Assembly (NCBI GenBank): GCA_964549735.1
Contig: CAZJWO010000017.1
Location: 1 to 41,945 of the forward strand
Direction of reading: 5' to 3'
DNA from: Glo-17 sp964549735
Lineage (GTDB): Bacteria > Krumholzibacteriota > Krumholzibacteriia > LZORAL124-64-63
DNA: 41,945 nt
Shown here: piece after piece, positions 41,047-41,945 of the stretch
How positions within the stretch are numbered: position 1 is the stretch's first letter
Layout of the letters: every line of letters starts with the position of its first letter
Translations under genes and position numbers: made by a program
Notes under the pieces: model-generated
Told to the model about the DNA's origin: nothing
Databases searched by the model: none
The model's input: only the letters and a program-made list of their open reading frames with translations

Positions 41047-41945
41047 ATGACGATCCGCATCAGCGACAGCTACCTGAGCAAGATCCTGGTCGGCGACCTC
41101 AACCGCAGCCTCGGCAGGCTGCTCGTCCTGCAGCGCCAGGCGGGCACCATGCGGCGCGTCAACGATTTCGCCGAGGATCCGCGCGCGGTCGGCGCGATCC
41201 AGCGCTACAACGCGCTGATCGCCAACAACTCGCAATACCTGCGCAACCTGTCGCGCAGCACGATCATCGTCGACAGCACGGATACGGCACTGCAGGACAT
41301 CAGCGAGGTCCTGGCGGAGATCCGCGAACTATCGTTGCGGGAGTCGAGCGCCGTCGCCACGCCACAATCGCGGCTGACGGCGGTCATCCAGGTCGACAAC
41401 CTGATCAACCGCCTCCTGGACGTGTTGAACACCACGGTCGAGGGAAACTACATCTTCGGCGGCACCCGCACGAACATGCCGCCGTTCGTGCGCAACGGCG
41501 ACACGGTCATCTACCAGGGGAATCTGGAGCAGATCGTCACCGCGATCGGGCCGGGCGCGACCCAGGTCCTGAACATCCCAGGCAGCGAGTTCATGGGCAG
41601 CATGTCCGCCACCTTGACCGGCGCGGTCGATCTGGCGCCGCGCTTGGCGGCCACGACTCCGTTGTCCGCCCTGAATCTCGGCGCGGGCTGGGAGGCCGGA
41701 TCGATCACGATCCGCGACGGCAACAACAACAGCTGGACGGTGAACCTGAGCGGCGCCGTGACCGTGGATGACGTCATCGCGTCGATCAACGGCGCGACCG
41801 GCGGCGCGGTGACCGTCAGCCTGAACGCAGCCGGCAACGGCCTGCAACTCTCCGGCCAGGGCCCGCTGCAGGTGACGGAGGTCGGCACCGGGCAGACGGC
41901 CAGCACGCTGGGGATCAGCGGCATTTCCGAAGCGGACACCTTCGT
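41047..41945 (+). CDS. flgL: Flagellar hook-associated protein 3 FlgL (3' end beyond the window)
   Basis: The ATG at 41047 opens a frame that runs past the last base (299 codons visible). The N-terminus MTIRISDSYLSKILVGDLNR is FlgL-like. MRRVNDFAEDPRAVGAIQRY and TDTALQDISEVLAEIRELSL follow; these are the flagellin/FlgL D0-D1 helices. VDNLINRLLDVLNTTVEGNY, then IFGGTRTNMPPF, is the typical FlgL end of the N-terminal helix ('gryiFgGtkt...P'). It then enters a beta-rich central domain with two Asn-rich turns. It is the partner of FlgK at the junction. The C-terminal part is not seen. Confidence 0.92.
   Translation, partial: MTIRISDSYLSKILVGDLNRSLGRLLVLQRQAGTMRRVNDFAEDPRAVGAIQRYNALIANNSQYLRNLSRSTIIVDSTDTALQDISEVLAEIRELSLRESSAVATPQSRLTAVIQVDNLINRLLDVLNTTVEGNYIFGGTRTNMPPFVRNGDTVIYQGNLEQIVTAIGPGATQVLNIPGSEFMGSMSATLTGAVDLAPRLAATTPLSALNLGAGWEAGSITIRDGNNNSWTVNLSGAVTVDDVIASINGATGGAVTVSLNAAGNGLQLSGQGPLQVTEVGTGQTASTLGISGISEADTF

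Overview
The window is one contiguous, gene-dense, high-GC stretch of bacterial chromosome. It has an outer membrane (LpxK, Tol-Pal, TolC, and FlgH/FlgI as the L- and P-ring proteins) and flagella. Several lineage hints point to the FCB group or a close relative, such as an Eisenbacteria/Krumholzibacteriota-like phylum: a bacillithiol cluster, a GlmU-like protein of the alternative Bacteroidetes type, a tiny mS38/COX24-type basic protein, a Minf_1886-family protein, and a secreted enzyme ending in an NYPNPFNP-type FlgD-like sorting domain. The phylum is inferred and cannot be fixed from this sequence alone. No insertion sequence, prophage or CRISPR array was seen.

Layout. Positions 1-1384: end of a DUF374 acyltransferase overlapping lpxK (lipid A). 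1392-1994 (-): an unrecognised lipoprotein. 2279-8795: nadB, a SAM methyltransferase, bshC, bshB1 and bshA. The first four junctions overlap or nearly abut, and a Minf_1886-family gene follows. This is the most interesting region: the methyltransferase overlaps bshC and is a good candidate for the enzyme that turns bacillithiol into N-methyl-bacillithiol. 8960-13524: a complete tolQ-tolR-tolA/tonB-tolB-pal-cpoB operon closed by a terminator. 13665-15302: pruA (proline/glutamate catabolism). 15337-15625: divergent tRNA-Leu(CAA) and tRNA-Ala(GGC), each with a recognisable promoter. 15750-18001 (-): a DinB-fold protein and a histidine-ammonia-lyase-family enzyme whose MIO triad reads Ala-Cys-Gly instead of Ala-Ser-Gly.

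18217-22142: a pRiA4b ORF-3-like protein, an HDOD protein, an orphan PAS/HisKA_3 sensor kinase and an EamA transporter. 22268-28757: a self-contained TetR-TolC-MFP-RND efflux operon. 28773-30560 (-): a secreted peptidylarginine-deiminase-like enzyme with the Asp/His-x-Asp/Cys catalytic set in PPAD-like spacing. 30797-33523: a GlmU-like acyltransferase, HU, a 29-residue mS38-like protein and a PilZ protein. 33784 to the end: the flagellar rod, ring and hook-filament-junction operon flgF-flgG-flgA-flgH-flgI-flgJ-flgN-flgK-flgL. It is preceded by a good sigma-54 -24/-12 element. Its FlgJ carries an SLT transglycosylase domain and its FlgH lacks a lipobox cysteine.

Functions were assigned by reading motifs in the translations. 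No database search was run, so family names rest on recognised motifs and gene context.
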